30,417 nucleotides of DNA from Bacteroidales bacterium UBA5072 (GTDB taxonomy: Bacteria; Bacteroidota; Bacteroidia; Bacteroidales; UBA10428). The stretch spans positions 1,048 through 31,464 of the forward strand of contig DIAS01000185.1 in NCBI GenBank assembly GCA_002415855.1, read 5' to 3'. Shown here one piece after another: positions 17,162 to 26,077 of the stretch (the first letter of the stretch is position 1; the number at the start of each line of letters is the position of its first letter). The notes beneath the pieces were generated by a model. The model was not told the origin of the DNA. It made no database searches and was given only the letters and a program-made list of their open reading frames with translations. Made by a program: the position numbers and the translations under genes.

Positions 17162-17198
17162 AAAAGGGCGATCGTCATTCATCGAGATCGCCCCTTTT
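17162..17198. terminator. Bidirectional intrinsic terminator
   Basis: GGGCGATC (17166-17173) pairs perfectly with GATCGCCC (17186-17193) around a 12-nt loop, flanked by AAAA before and CTTTT after, so each strand reads a stem followed by a T-run. It lies between the ends of the convergent Gfo/Idh/MocA gene (17138) and RND fusion gene (17229), as expected for a shared terminator. Confidence 0.75.
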
Positions 17199-17228
17199 AA
17201 GTTTATTACCAGCACCGGATCGCCAGTT

Positions 17229-20200
17229 CTAATGATAATCACCTGTCGATTGCAGATGCTTGGCCTTTTTTACCTGATAACCGCACCGTGCATCCGTCAG
17301 GCTGTCATTTGCGCTTTGAAAAAGCGCCTGTGCCTCAAGAAGATCAGATATACCTACAAGTCCTGAACGGTAATTATCATCAGTTACTTTGAGGTTCTCG
17401 CGTGCCTGTTCAACAGATCTTTCCGAGAGCTTTAACTGAAACCAGCTTTCAGAAAGTTCGTTGCCGGTTTGTTCAACCTGGAGGGCCAGCAACTCCGTTG
17501 TTTCTGCGAGGTCGACCCTGGCTTTCTCTACCTTCAGTTGTTGCTGCTTAATTTTATGGGCACCGCCCCACCAGTCCGTTATGGGGATACTCACATTGGC
17601 CAGTGCAAGAGCGGCCTTGTCAGAATTATCCATTACGTCGTAATACAGTCCTATACCGCTAACTGAAACCTGGGGCATTAATTCACCGATTGCCATCCTC
17701 TTTTGCAGCCTCTCAGCTTCAACAGCCTGATTAAGCAACTGAAATTCAACCCTGTTGGCGACTGCCTTTTGCGCATCTTCAATCTGGGCGGGAAATGCCA
17801 CATCGCCTGAAGGCTGTTCATTGAATAACAATGTAGCGTCGTATTCAATCCCGATATGCTGGCAAAGCGCCCTGGATGTAAGGACTATACCGTTGTCTAT
17901 TTTCAGAAGATTGCTTTCCAGCTCGTTCTGTTTGAGCTGCACTTTCAACAGGTCGTTTCTCTGGGCCATACCCGATGTATAGTAATTTTCGACATCCCGG
18001 TATAACGTATCGATCATTGCCTTGTAACTCAGCAGTGTCTTTTTCTTTTCTTTTAATGATACAAGATTCCAGTAAAGCTCCTCGGTCCGGATCAGTACAT
18101 CAGTGACCACCATGCTCTGTTGCTGCCTGCTGACATCTTCACCCAGGTTGGCGAGTGCATTGCCATTTCTGATACGGCCACCCATATAGAGAGGCACTGC
18201 TACCGCCAGGTTTGCAACGTTGAGGTAGTCGAGTGCATTGATGGATAGCGACGGAATATAGGCAAATTGTGTTGCCGTTGGCAGGTTAGCAGGATTGCCA
18301 TCATAAACCGGCAGGTTCATCTCAGGCGTGTTTACTTTCAACAGGTAATCAGACGAACGCATGGCAGATGCCGAAAAACTAATTTTTGGAAAATAATTGG
18401 TGAAGGCATACCTGTGTAGTTCTTTGGCTGCGCTGACATCGTAATCAGATTTTATGATCTTTTTGTTGTTGACCAGTGCGATCTGCTTGCATGAATCCAG
18501 AGACAATGACCTGGTTTGTGCCTTTGATTCCGAAGGGATAGCCAGGGCAACTAATACAGCCAAACCGGCCAGTAACTTGGCTGGAACTTTCCTGCTATTA
18601 TCCATATCGGCATGATAGGTATATTGATACAGGATTGGCAGAATATATAAGGTAAGCACCATAGAGATCATTAATCCGAAGCAGATTACCGTTCCCAACG
18701 GGCCCCAAAGATTGGAGCCGCTGATAATCATCGGGATTACGCCTACCGCGGCTGCAGCCGAAGTCAGGAAAATGGGACGCATACGTCGCTTGCCTGCCAT
18801 CAGGGCAGCGGTATATACATCAACTCCTTTCTTCTCATGCAAATAACGCGCATAATCAATGAGAATAATACCATTACGTACAACTATCCCGCATAAGCTG
18901 ATGATCCCGGTGAAGGAAGTTACACCAAACGGATAATGCATGGCAAAAAGTCCTATGGCGGCTCCCGGTAACCCGAGTATCATGGTAGCCATGATAAGGA
19001 AGGAAAGTTTCAGGGTTCTGAACTGAAACAGCAGGATCAGGAAGATCAAAAGGATGCTTACGGCGAGTGCAATGCCCATGGGAACAAATACATCTGTTTG
19101 CTGTTCAGCTTCGCCTCCATAAGATATGGTAACATTGGGCAAGGATGTTTCTTTGATTTGAGCCTGAATCTTGCGTAAAACTCCGGATGCCATAACATAG
19201 CGGTCCTGATCGACCAAAACCGTTAAAGTCCTGATCCCGTTGCGGCGGATGATGCTACCTTCTGTCCATTCGGGGGTTAATTTGGCAAAGGATCTTAAAG
19301 GTTGTGCTTTAAAACTGCTGCTTGATGTCACATACTGGTCCTCGAGTGTTTTTATATTTTTAGGACCTTCCGTGTCCTGGTATAAGCGGACACTGACCGC
19401 ATAGTCTTCTTCCCAAATGGTTGTGAGGGGAAGACCGTTAAGCGCCATCATCATGGAAGTCGCGACCATTCCCTTGGAATATCCTGCCCGGTTAGCCTTT
19501 TCATGGTCCATTTCCACCATGATATTTTGCTGGTATTGATCCCAATCAGTGCGCACCCATGCGATGTCCTCCATCTTTTTAAGAATTGTATCAACTTGCT
19601 TTTCAGCGTACCGAAGGTCTCGAATGGAATCTCCTGCAATGCGGATTTCGATCGGCGCTTTAGTGGCCAGCATGGACAGTATTTTGAATTTGACATGTGC
19701 ATTGGGAAATGCGTCCATGAGCCTTTTACCGTATTCGTCCGCAATCTCTCTTGTTGATTCTTCAGAAGAAGTATTCAGCAGCAGCTGCCCAAAATTGGCA
19801 CTGGGCATGTTCGGAGCGTATACAGTATGAAAACGCGGAGAACTTGTTCCCACGAAACTGGTCACTGTGGTTACCCGTTTATCAGCCAGTAAAATATGTT
19901 CCAGACTGTCGATAACCTTGTCCGTGCTTTCAAGTGAGGAACCTGTAGGCAGAAATACCTCCACAGCCATCTGATTCCTGTCGATTTCAGGAAACATTTC
20001 CTGATCGAGCTGCACGAAGAGCACCACGGCAAGGATTACAGATCCGACACCGATCAGCAGCACTTTTTTGGGATGGGCAAAGGCTTTTTCGAGTGAGCGG
20101 TCAAAGAAATGCTGCAGTCGGCTAAGAATTGTTTTACTGTCGCCTTTTTTGTTACCCTGCTTCAGCCCCTTTTTAATGAATAGAAAATTCATGTAGGGAA

Positions 20201-21656
20201 CCAGGAAAACAGCGACCAGAATTGATACGATCAAAGCGATACCAATAACATACGGGAATGCAAAAAGAAATTCTCCGGCGGCTCCAGGAACAAGAAGGCT
20301 GAGTGGGAAAAAAGAGGCTATAATCGCCAATGTTGCGGTTACTACAGGAATGAGCAGTTCTTTTACACTGCTAATAGCAGCATGCCAGGGAGAAAAACCA
20401 TGGTCAATCTTCTCCACATGGTTGTCAATGATCACGATGGAGTTGTCCACGATCATTCCCAGCACGATGATCAATGCTGCGAGTGTAACGGTATTCAGTT
20501 CAAATCCCAATACATACAGCAAACCCATGGTAACAAGGACCGAAATCGGCACGGTGATGGCAGCCACCGAAGCCACACGGAACGGCAGAAGCAACATGGT
20601 AACCAAAATGACCGATACAATGGCGATCAGAAACTCAAGCATGAACTCTGAAATCGAATTGTTTACATAATAGGGAAGGTTTGATATTTTTGCAACCCTG
20701 ATGTCTGCGGGCACTCCCTTCTTGAAAGATTCAAGCGCTTTGTCAATCTCCTTGCCAAAGGTGACAATGTTATTCCCCGGTTGCATCTCAAGCGATAACA
20801 GAATGGTCTTCTGCCCGTTCTGACGGATAAAATTGTCCGGTTCCTGATAACGGCGTTCAATGGTAGCAATATCTTTCAAACGAACAACGTTGCCGCCTGG
20901 ATCGGAATACACAATCTGATCAGCCACATCCTTTTCAGAGCGAAAATTCACAGGGAAGTGCAGGGGAAAATTCATTTCACCATCCTTCAAAGCACCTGCC
21001 GAGCTTGACAGACTATTCGCCTGGTAAGCCATCAGTAACGACAGGGACTTTATATTGTATTCATTCAGCTTTTCGGGCTTGACCCTGACCCATATCTGTT
21101 CCTTTTGTAATCCGTAATGTTTTATTTTAGAGACTGTTTCAACTTTCCGGCATTCGTCTTCGAGCTTTTTCAGTACTTGTTCAAGCTCTTTATATGACCT
21201 GGTATCAGATGACAATGTAATGAGCAGCGCAGCAGTATCGCCAAAATCGTTATTGGCGATCAACGCCAGAACCCCTGCTGGTACCTGCAATTCATTAAGG
21301 CCATGTCGCAATTTCGACCAGAACCGGTCAGCATCTTTTACATTATCATTTAATTCAACGAATATGTACATCATTCCCTCCTGTGACTGAGAGTATGTTT
21401 TAGCTCTTTTGATTTCCTTGAATCCGAAAATATAATTTTCAACCGTTTTGGTCAATTGTTGTTCCACAACCTTTGAAGATGCACCGGGATAAACGCCAAC
21501 GATGACACCCTGGCGAATCGTAAACTGGGGATATTCATCTCGCGGCATCTCGATCAATGCATAAACGCCAAATACAATAAGCAAAACAATGAGCACGACC
21601 GGTATGGTGCGATACTTCATCGCGGCTTCGATGAGACTATGTTTCTTAGGATCCAT
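17229..21656 (-). CDS. RND efflux permease fused to a TolC-like outer-membrane factor
   Basis: A single 1475-residue frame from the ATG at 21656, one nt after the adaptor stop (an in-frame ATG at 21704 lies inside the adaptor gene and adds 16 unneeded residues). Residues 1-1015 are an inner-membrane RND permease with two large periplasmic loops. TM4 has GMIVDNSIVIIDN (400-412) and TM10 has GIVVRNGIILIDYA (923-936). Residues 1022-1046 form a signal-peptide-like segment (KVPAK, hydrophobic LLAGLAVLVALAI, then PSESKA before Gln1047). Residues 1047-1475 are a full-length outer-membrane factor of about 429 residues with two OEP-like halves. It should export drugs or lipophilic compounds across both membranes with the upstream adaptor, driven by the proton gradient. 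RND-OMF fusions occur in Bacteroidota CusA/CzcA relatives; substrate here is unknown. Control: TetR operator before the adaptor gene. Confidence 0.88.
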   Translation of the reverse strand: MDPKKHSLIEAAMKYRTIPVVLIVLLIVFGVYALIEMPRDEYPQFTIRQGVIVGVYPGASSKVVEQQLTKTVENYIFGFKEIKRAKTYSQSQEGMMYIFVELNDNVKDADRFWSKLRHGLNELQVPAGVLALIANNDFGDTAALLITLSSDTRSYKELEQVLKKLEDECRKVETVSKIKHYGLQKEQIWVRVKPEKLNEYNIKSLSLLMAYQANSLSSSAGALKDGEMNFPLHFPVNFRSEKDVADQIVYSDPGGNVVRLKDIATIERRYQEPDNFIRQNGQKTILLSLEMQPGNNIVTFGKEIDKALESFKKGVPADIRVAKISNLPYYVNNSISEFMLEFLIAIVSVILVTMLLLPFRVASVAAITVPISVLVTMGLLYVLGFELNTVTLAALIIVLGMIVDNSIVIIDNHVEKIDHGFSPWHAAISSVKELLIPVVTATLAIIASFFPLSLLVPGAAGEFLFAFPYVIGIALIVSILVAVFLVPYMNFLFIKKGLKQGNKKGDSKTILSRLQHFFDRSLEKAFAHPKKVLLIGVGSVILAVVLFVQLDQEMFPEIDRNQMAVEVFLPTGSSLESTDKVIDSLEHILLADKRVTTVTSFVGTSSPRFHTVYAPNMPSANFGQLLLNTSSEESTREIADEYGKRLMDAFPNAHVKFKILSMLATKAPIEIRIAGDSIRDLRYAEKQVDTILKKMEDIAWVRTDWDQYQQNIMVEMDHEKANRAGYSKGMVATSMMMALNGLPLTTIWEEDYAVSVRLYQDTEGPKNIKTLEDQYVTSSSSFKAQPLRSFAKLTPEWTEGSIIRRNGIRTLTVLVDQDRYVMASGVLRKIQAQIKETSLPNVTISYGGEAEQQTDVFVPMGIALAVSILLIFLILLFQFRTLKLSFLIMATMILGLPGAAIGLFAMHYPFGVTSFTGIISLCGIVVRNGIILIDYARYLHEKKGVDVYTAALMAGKRRMRPIFLTSAAAAVGVIPMIISGSNLWGPLGTVICFGLMISMVLTLYILPILYQYTYHADMDNSRKVPAKLLAGLAVLVALAIPSESKAQTRSLSLDSCKQIALVNNKKIIKSDYDVSAAKELHRYAFTNYFPKISFSASAMRSSDYLLKVNTPEMNLPVYDGNPANLPTATQFAYIPSLSINALDYLNVANLAVAVPLYMGGRIRNGNALANLGEDVSRQQQSMVVTDVLIRTEELYWNLVSLKEKKKTLLSYKAMIDTLYRDVENYYTSGMAQRNDLLKVQLKQNELESNLLKIDNGIVLTSRALCQHIGIEYDATLLFNEQPSGDVAFPAQIEDAQKAVANRVEFQLLNQAVEAERLQKRMAIGELMPQVSVSGIGLYYDVMDNSDKAALALANVSIPITDWWGGAHKIKQQQLKVEKARVDLAETTELLALQVEQTGNELSESWFQLKLSERSVEQARENLKVTDDNYRSGLVGISDLLEAQALFQSANDSLTDARCGYQVKKAKHLQSTGDYH

Positions 21657-21657
21657 G

Positions 21658-22689
21658 TTAAAAAAGTATTGAGCTGTTTTCAGATAATTTTTCCTTTCCT
21701 TCAACTACTACCACATCGTTTGCTTTAAGGCCTGTGTGTACTTCAATTCCTGCCTGGTTGTACTGACCAAGGTCGACCTCGACCCTGGAAGCAGTCTTAG
21801 CCTCCGGGCTCACCAGCCATACATAAGGCCGGCCGTTGTCGCCCATCATCACAGCCTTTGCAGAAACCACCGTAATACTTTTTTCTCCGGATAAATGCAG
21901 TCTTACATCACACACCATACCGGGCTTGATTTTATAATCGGGATTACCGGCTGCAACTTTCACTTCGTATGTCCGGGAGATCCTATCAGCCAAGATTCCC
22001 ACCTTGCTAACGGTGCCTTCAAACGATTGATCTTCAAGTGCGGAAATTGAGAATGTGGCTTTCATGCCCTTGCTGATCTTACTGATCTCATTCTCAGGAA
22101 CAGAGATCTTTACCAGGATCTTTTCAATTTTCACCAGTTCGATGGGAGCTGTTATTCCGAACGAAGACTGCCCGGGTTCAACATTCCTGCGGCCAATCAT
22201 CCCATCATCCGGCGCACGCAAAGTGCAATCATCCAAATTTGAACGGGCTATCAGCATTTGGGACTCCGCTTGCTTTAGCTTTGTTTCCATTTCAACCCAT
22301 TTGATGTCGGTCAGACTGCCCTTATCATAAACTGTTTTCAAACGGTCATAAGCGTCCTTAGCCTGTTCGTAGGAGGCCAGCGAGGCATCATAAATATTCT
22401 GAGCTGTGGATCTGTTGATGGTAGCCAATGCCTGGCCTTTTTTAACATAATCACCTTCTTCAACAAACACATTTTCCACAGTGCCGGTACCTTTGAATAC
22501 AAGTGCTATGGACTGGGCAGGCTCAATGGTCCCGCTGTAATGCAGCTCATTGTTTCTCTGTGCCGCCCGCACGGTTTCTGTTGTAACCTTTATGGCTTCG
22601 CTTTTTGCGTCGAGGCTGACCTGTTCCTGCTTATGCCCACAGGATGCAAGCACAACTGCCAATGCAATGATTTGAATATTCTTTCTCAT
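21658..22689 (-). CDS. HlyD/AcrA-type periplasmic adaptor lipoprotein
   Basis: A 343-residue membrane-fusion protein. The N-terminus ends in LASC with Cys17, a lipoprotein signal that anchors it by lipid to a membrane. Domains run in the usual order: barrel-sandwich half (about 55-92, GTIEPAQSIALVFKGTGTV, EGDYVKKGQALATI), a short alpha-hairpin (about 96-152), the second lipoyl half (about 155-175, LRAPDDGMIGRRNVEPGQ), a beta-barrel (about 185-250) and a membrane-proximal domain ending at ENSSILF. It bridges the permease and outer-membrane factor. Its stop is 1 nt from the permease start, so the two are coupled. The ATG is 24 bp after a TetR-type operator copy (22714-22735). Confidence 0.9.
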   Translation of the reverse strand: MRKNIQIIALAVVLASCGHKQEQVSLDAKSEAIKVTTETVRAAQRNNELHYSGTIEPAQSIALVFKGTGTVENVFVEEGDYVKKGQALATINRSTAQNIYDASLASYEQAKDAYDRLKTVYDKGSLTDIKWVEMETKLKQAESQMLIARSNLDDCTLRAPDDGMIGRRNVEPGQSSFGITAPIELVKIEKILVKISVPENEISKISKGMKATFSISALEDQSFEGTVSKVGILADRISRTYEVKVAAGNPDYKIKPGMVCDVRLHLSGEKSITVVSAKAVMMGDNGRPYVWLVSPEAKTASRVEVDLGQYNQAGIEVHTGLKANDVVVVEGKEKLSENSSILF

Positions 22690-22713
22690 GCTGTATTGCT
22701 ATTATTTGTTATT

Positions 22714-22735
22714 AGATACTAAACGATTGGTATGT
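22714..22735. promoter_or_regulatory. TetR operator copy upstream of the efflux adaptor gene
   Basis: The core ATACTAAACGATTGGTATG (22716-22734) is an imperfect inverted repeat. The 22-bp site matches the site before tetR (23371-23392) at 18 of 22 positions. It lies between the tetR stop and the adaptor start, so the efflux genes have their own repressible promoter in addition to any read-through from tetR. Confidence 0.75.
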
Positions 22736-22778
22736 ATTATACGGTGATGAAATCCAGATGATTTATCGATCGATCAGT

Positions 22779-23366
22779 TTATCGTTTTATGAGTTTATAA
22801 AACTCATAGAATTGCCTGCTTAAAATCTCAAATGCCACCGAAGGGGACTTATGGGTATAGAGATTTGAGGCAAGCCCCAATGTGATGGAGTAAAAATTAA
22901 GCGCCGTAATTTCAATGTCCAGGTCATTGCGGATCTCACCCTTATCAACCGCATCACGCATAACGGATTTTATCTTTTCAATATGCGAGCTTATCAAAAG
23001 TTCTTTACTGGTTTCAAAGCCGGGATAGTGCCTTAATGCGTCAATTAGCAATGACATATAGTTGACCGGAACAAAAGTTGATTTCTCGCCCAGCGTATTG
23101 GATATAATTCGCCTGGTATGGGTAATATTCTCATCAATAAACTGAAGCAGGGAGTTGCATTTAACGCTGCCGTCCCCCATGTCAATAACAAGATATTTAT
23201 CAATGACGGCCTTAAAGAGCTCTTCCTTATTCAAAAAATGGTGGTACAATGCACCCTTGGTCAGTCCTATTGATTTACTGATATCGCTGATGGTCACGGC
23301 TTCATAACTGCGACTCAGGAAAAGCTTGTAAGCCTGGTCAATTATATAATCCTTGGTGTCATTCAT
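22779..23366 (-). CDS. TetR/AcrR family transcriptional repressor
   Basis: A 195-residue DNA-binding protein. The N-terminal helix-turn-helix is clear: AYKLFLSRSYEAVTISDISKS then IGLTKGALYHHFLNKEELF (about 12-52), the TetR_N pattern including the YHHF recognition-helix end. The C-terminal helical domain (about 60-195) has little conservation and would bind the inducing ligand. It lies upstream of the adaptor and RND fusion genes in the same orientation, and a near-perfect operator palindrome begins 4 bp before its own ATG, so negative autoregulation and ligand-induced efflux expression are strongly suggested. The ligand is unknown. Confidence 0.9.
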   Translation of the reverse strand: MNDTKDYIIDQAYKLFLSRSYEAVTISDISKSIGLTKGALYHHFLNKEELFKAVIDKYLVIDMGDGSVKCNSLLQFIDENITHTRRIISNTLGEKSTFVPVNYMSLLIDALRHYPGFETSKELLISSHIEKIKSVMRDAVDKGEIRNDLDIEITALNFYSITLGLASNLYTHKSPSVAFEILSRQFYEFYKLIKR

Positions 23367-23370
23367 AGCA

Positions 23371-23392
23371 GCATACTAAACGTTTGGTATGC
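23371..23392. promoter_or_regulatory. TetR operator, near-perfect 22-bp palindrome
   Basis: The left half GCATACTAAAC and right half GTTTGGTATGC pair at 10 of 11 positions. The site ends 4 bp from the tetR start codon and touches the candidate -7 element (23392-23399), so a bound repressor would cover the transcription start. A second copy with 18 of 22 identical bases lies before the adaptor gene. Confidence 0.8.
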
Positions 23393-23422
23393 AAAAATAA
23401 ATACTTTTTTCAAATAATCAAC
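23392..23422 (-). promoter_or_regulatory. Candidate tetR promoter
   Basis: On the minus strand, TATTTTTG (complement of 23392-23399) is an exact TAnnTTTG -7 element, with GTTG (complement of 23419-23422) 19 nt upstream as a -33 element one base from TTTG. It directly abuts the operator. Confidence 0.5.
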
Positions 23423-23505
23423 TTCTCTTCCCCTTAATTTATATTTTTTTGCACTGCCCGTTTACTCCGGCTTTAAAATGAATCCGGAAAACTATTCAGT
23501 CATCC

Positions 23506-23538
23506 CTTGGATTTACTCCTTGATATTTTATATATTTG
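23506..23538 (+). promoter_or_regulatory. Candidate promoter of the FtsX permease gene
   Basis: TATATTTG at 23531-23538 is an exact TAnnTTTG -7 element; CTTG at 23506-23509 is 21 nt upstream, one base from the -33 TTTG. This would give a 5' leader of roughly 65 nt before the ATG at 23610. The rest of the 243-bp gap between tetR and this gene holds only the operator and tetR promoter. Confidence 0.45.
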
Positions 23539-23609
23539 AAATAATCTCCCTGTCTGGACCCTCGTAACCTGCCGGATGTTGAAGGCGTCTAACAACAAAA
23601 CCTGTTATC

Positions 23610-26006
23610 ATGGTTCTGAATTACCTTTTGACAGCTTTAAGGAATATCATCAGAAACAAGAGCTTTACACTCCTTAATATCCTCGGTTTATCACTTACCA
23701 TGTCAGTCTGTATGCTGATCATCGTGGTGTTGATGGATCAATATTCGTATGACAGCTATTACACAAAAAAGGACAGGATATACCGGGTAGAAAGTATTGA
23801 CAGTCTCAGTAAGATTTCCCTCAACAGGTTTGCCTCAACAACCTTTCCTTTGGCTGGTGAACTGAAGAATAATGCTACAGGAATTGAAGAAACTGCCCTG
23901 TTCAATAATACTTTTAACGGTGAAGGCGTATCCGGGGATATCCGGATCGGCATCAAAGGTTTGTATGCCAATTCAGCAGTGTTCAGCGTTTTCGGTTTCG
24001 AACTGGAAGAAGGTTCTCCTGAAAGGGCTCTTGATGATCCTTATAAGATTGTATTGAAAGAGGATGTGGCCAAGAAGTTTTTCGGGAATGAGGATCCGTT
24101 GGGAAAGACTTTGCAGGTTGACAGTATTGGTAATTTTACTGTAGCAGGCATCCTTAAAAAAAACAATAAAAAATCTCATATCCAGTTTGAGGCCCTTGTT
24201 TCTGCCAGTACGCTGGAGTCATTCGAAAGAAGCCGAAAGGCCGAGAAAATCACAGCAACCGATTGGAATAATTTCTATTCGAGTTATTTATATGTGCTGC
24301 TTTCAGAAAAAGCCGACAACAAAGATATACAGCTTACGCTTGACAAGATCAACCATGAGAAATACCTTGACAGGGAAAGAACAAATGTTTCCTTTGTATT
24401 GCAGCCTCTGTCAAAAATTGTTCCAGGGCCTTTGCGCGCCAATGAACTGGGGTTTTTTCTGTGGAATGTAATGGTTTACTTTCTCAGCGGATTAGCCCTG
24501 GTATTAGTCGTTTTGGCGGCTTTTAATTACACCAGCCTGTCCATAGCAAGGTCTTTGCTCCGCGCAAAGGAAGTTGGCGTTCGCAAAACATTGGGCGCCT
24601 CCCGGGGAAAGATCATTTCCCAGTTTTTACTTGAAGCAGTCATGATATCACTTCTGGCACTGGTGGTTTCGGTAATACTCCTTCAGTTTTTACTGCCAGG
24701 ATTCACGGGCATGAAAATGATGTCGATACTGGAAATACGCCCGCAGCAAAATTACGTTGTTTATCTTTTGTTTTTCATATTTGCATTGGTTACAGGATTG
24801 CTTGCTGGTATATTGCCCGCCTTTTTTATTTCTTCTTTCAGCCCGCAGCATGTACTTAAGGGAGTACTCAATATTAAGCTCTTCAGCCGGATAACCCTGC
24901 GAAAAGTTCTACTGGTGACCCAGTTTGCATTCTCCATGATCTTTATCATAACGATTCTTTTATTATTCAGGCAGATGAATTATATGGTCAATGCAAAAAT
25001 GGGCTTTGACCGCGAACAGGTATTCATGTTGCGGCTGCAAAGGCAGGATATAAGCAGGATAAAGGATGTTTACAGCCGGTTGCCTGAGATCAGTTATATA
25101 TCAGCGACTTCACACAGACCCGGAGAGGGTAACATTTGGCCGGTGGACATACGCATCAATAAGGAGGATGAGAAGGTACAGGGTCATTACTTTTCGGTTG
25201 ATGAGAATTATATCCCGGCAATGGGTCTTACCTTGCTGGCAGGGCAGAACTTTCCTCCCGGCATGAATACAGAACGTGAGAAGTTTGTAGTTGTCAATGA
25301 ATATGCTACCCATCAGTTTAAACTGGGCACCCCGTCTGAAGCCATCGGCAAATACCTGATCCTGGATGATTCGACCTACGTGCAGGTGATCGGCGTTATA
25401 AAGGACTATAAATATGCTGCACTTTTCCTCACGCAGAAATCCTTAATCCTCAGGGTTGAACCAAACAAATACAACCTGGCCGTGTTCAGGTTCAGTTCAC
25501 CCGATTTGCAGGGTTCCGTTGAAAAGCTTAAAATTGAGTGGAAAAAAATTGATCCTGTCCACGAAATGCAAGGGGACTTTTTGGACAATACCATTAAAGA
25601 GTATTATTCATTTTTCGGTGATGTTTTATATACTGTAGGCTATGCCTGCTTTCTTGTGATCATTATCTCGTGTCTCGGGCTGCTGGGGATGGCAACTTTC
25701 AGCACACAAACACGGATCAGGGAAATTGCCATACGGAAAGCCTATGGGGCAATGCCTGCAAACATATTGCTGTTGATCTCGAGGGGATACATAGGATTGC
25801 TGATCATTGCAGCAATTATTGCCGCCCCCCTTGCCTACCTGCTTAACAAAATGTGGTTTCAATATATGGTCGATCATGTCAGCTTTGGAGCGGGCACCCT
25901 GCTCTTTGGTATTTTGTTCGTGGTATTCATCGGACTGCTTACCATCGGCTCCCAAACCATTAAGGCATCCCGGACAAACCCGGCTGAAATGTTGAAATTT
26001 GAATAA
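23610..26006 (+). CDS. MacB/FtsX-type ABC transporter permease
   Basis: A 798-residue inner-membrane protein with the duplicated Bacteroidota layout: TM1 (about 18-42) after the family opening YLLTALRNIIRNKSFTLLNI, a MacB_PCD periplasmic domain (about 50-265), an FtsX block of three TMs (about 285-410) with RAKEVGVRKTLGASRGKI, a TM near 430-455, a second periplasmic domain (to about 660) and a second FtsX block (about 675-790) with TRIREIAIRKAYGAMPANI. Such mechanotransmission permeases do not move substrate through a channel; they couple ATP hydrolysis to periplasmic events such as lipoprotein or peptide extrusion. No ATPase gene is adjacent in the window, so it must use one from elsewhere or outside view. 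It is divergent from tetR and convergent with the GH3 gene; no functional link is proven. Confidence 0.88.
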   Translation: MVLNYLLTALRNIIRNKSFTLLNILGLSLTMSVCMLIIVVLMDQYSYDSYYTKKDRIYRVESIDSLSKISLNRFASTTFPLAGELKNNATGIEETALFNNTFNGEGVSGDIRIGIKGLYANSAVFSVFGFELEEGSPERALDDPYKIVLKEDVAKKFFGNEDPLGKTLQVDSIGNFTVAGILKKNNKKSHIQFEALVSASTLESFERSRKAEKITATDWNNFYSSYLYVLLSEKADNKDIQLTLDKINHEKYLDRERTNVSFVLQPLSKIVPGPLRANELGFFLWNVMVYFLSGLALVLVVLAAFNYTSLSIARSLLRAKEVGVRKTLGASRGKIISQFLLEAVMISLLALVVSVILLQFLLPGFTGMKMMSILEIRPQQNYVVYLLFFIFALVTGLLAGILPAFFISSFSPQHVLKGVLNIKLFSRITLRKVLLVTQFAFSMIFIITILLLFRQMNYMVNAKMGFDREQVFMLRLQRQDISRIKDVYSRLPEISYISATSHRPGEGNIWPVDIRINKEDEKVQGHYFSVDENYIPAMGLTLLAGQNFPPGMNTEREKFVVVNEYATHQFKLGTPSEAIGKYLILDDSTYVQVIGVIKDYKYAALFLTQKSLILRVEPNKYNLAVFRFSSPDLQGSVEKLKIEWKKIDPVHEMQGDFLDNTIKEYYSFFGDVLYTVGYACFLVIIISCLGLLGMATFSTQTRIREIAIRKAYGAMPANILLLISRGYIGLLIIAAIIAAPLAYLLNKMWFQYMVDHVSFGAGTLLFGILFVVFIGLLTIGSQTIKASRTNPAEMLKFE

Positions 26007-26077
26007 GTGTTTAAAGCAACTGCTGGCTGAAAACTAACCCTTGTGAGGTTTTTGCCTTCCGTGCACCAGGGATGTGG

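Noticed and set aside
15570..17162. Two long minus-strand frames (265 and 247 codons) opposite the Gfo/Idh/MocA gene.
   Set aside because: The plus-strand gene has Tat, Rossmann and EKP motifs; the opposite frames are Cys/His-rich shadows without domains or plausible starts.
21657..21704. An earlier in-frame start for the RND fusion.
   Set aside because: It lies inside the adaptor gene and adds 16 residues not seen in RND N-termini; MDPKKHSLIEAAMKYRTIP is the expected beginning.
26030..26056. A possible terminator between the permease and GH3 genes (AACC, short loop, GGTT, T-run).
   Set aside because: Only four base pairs in the stem, too weak to call.
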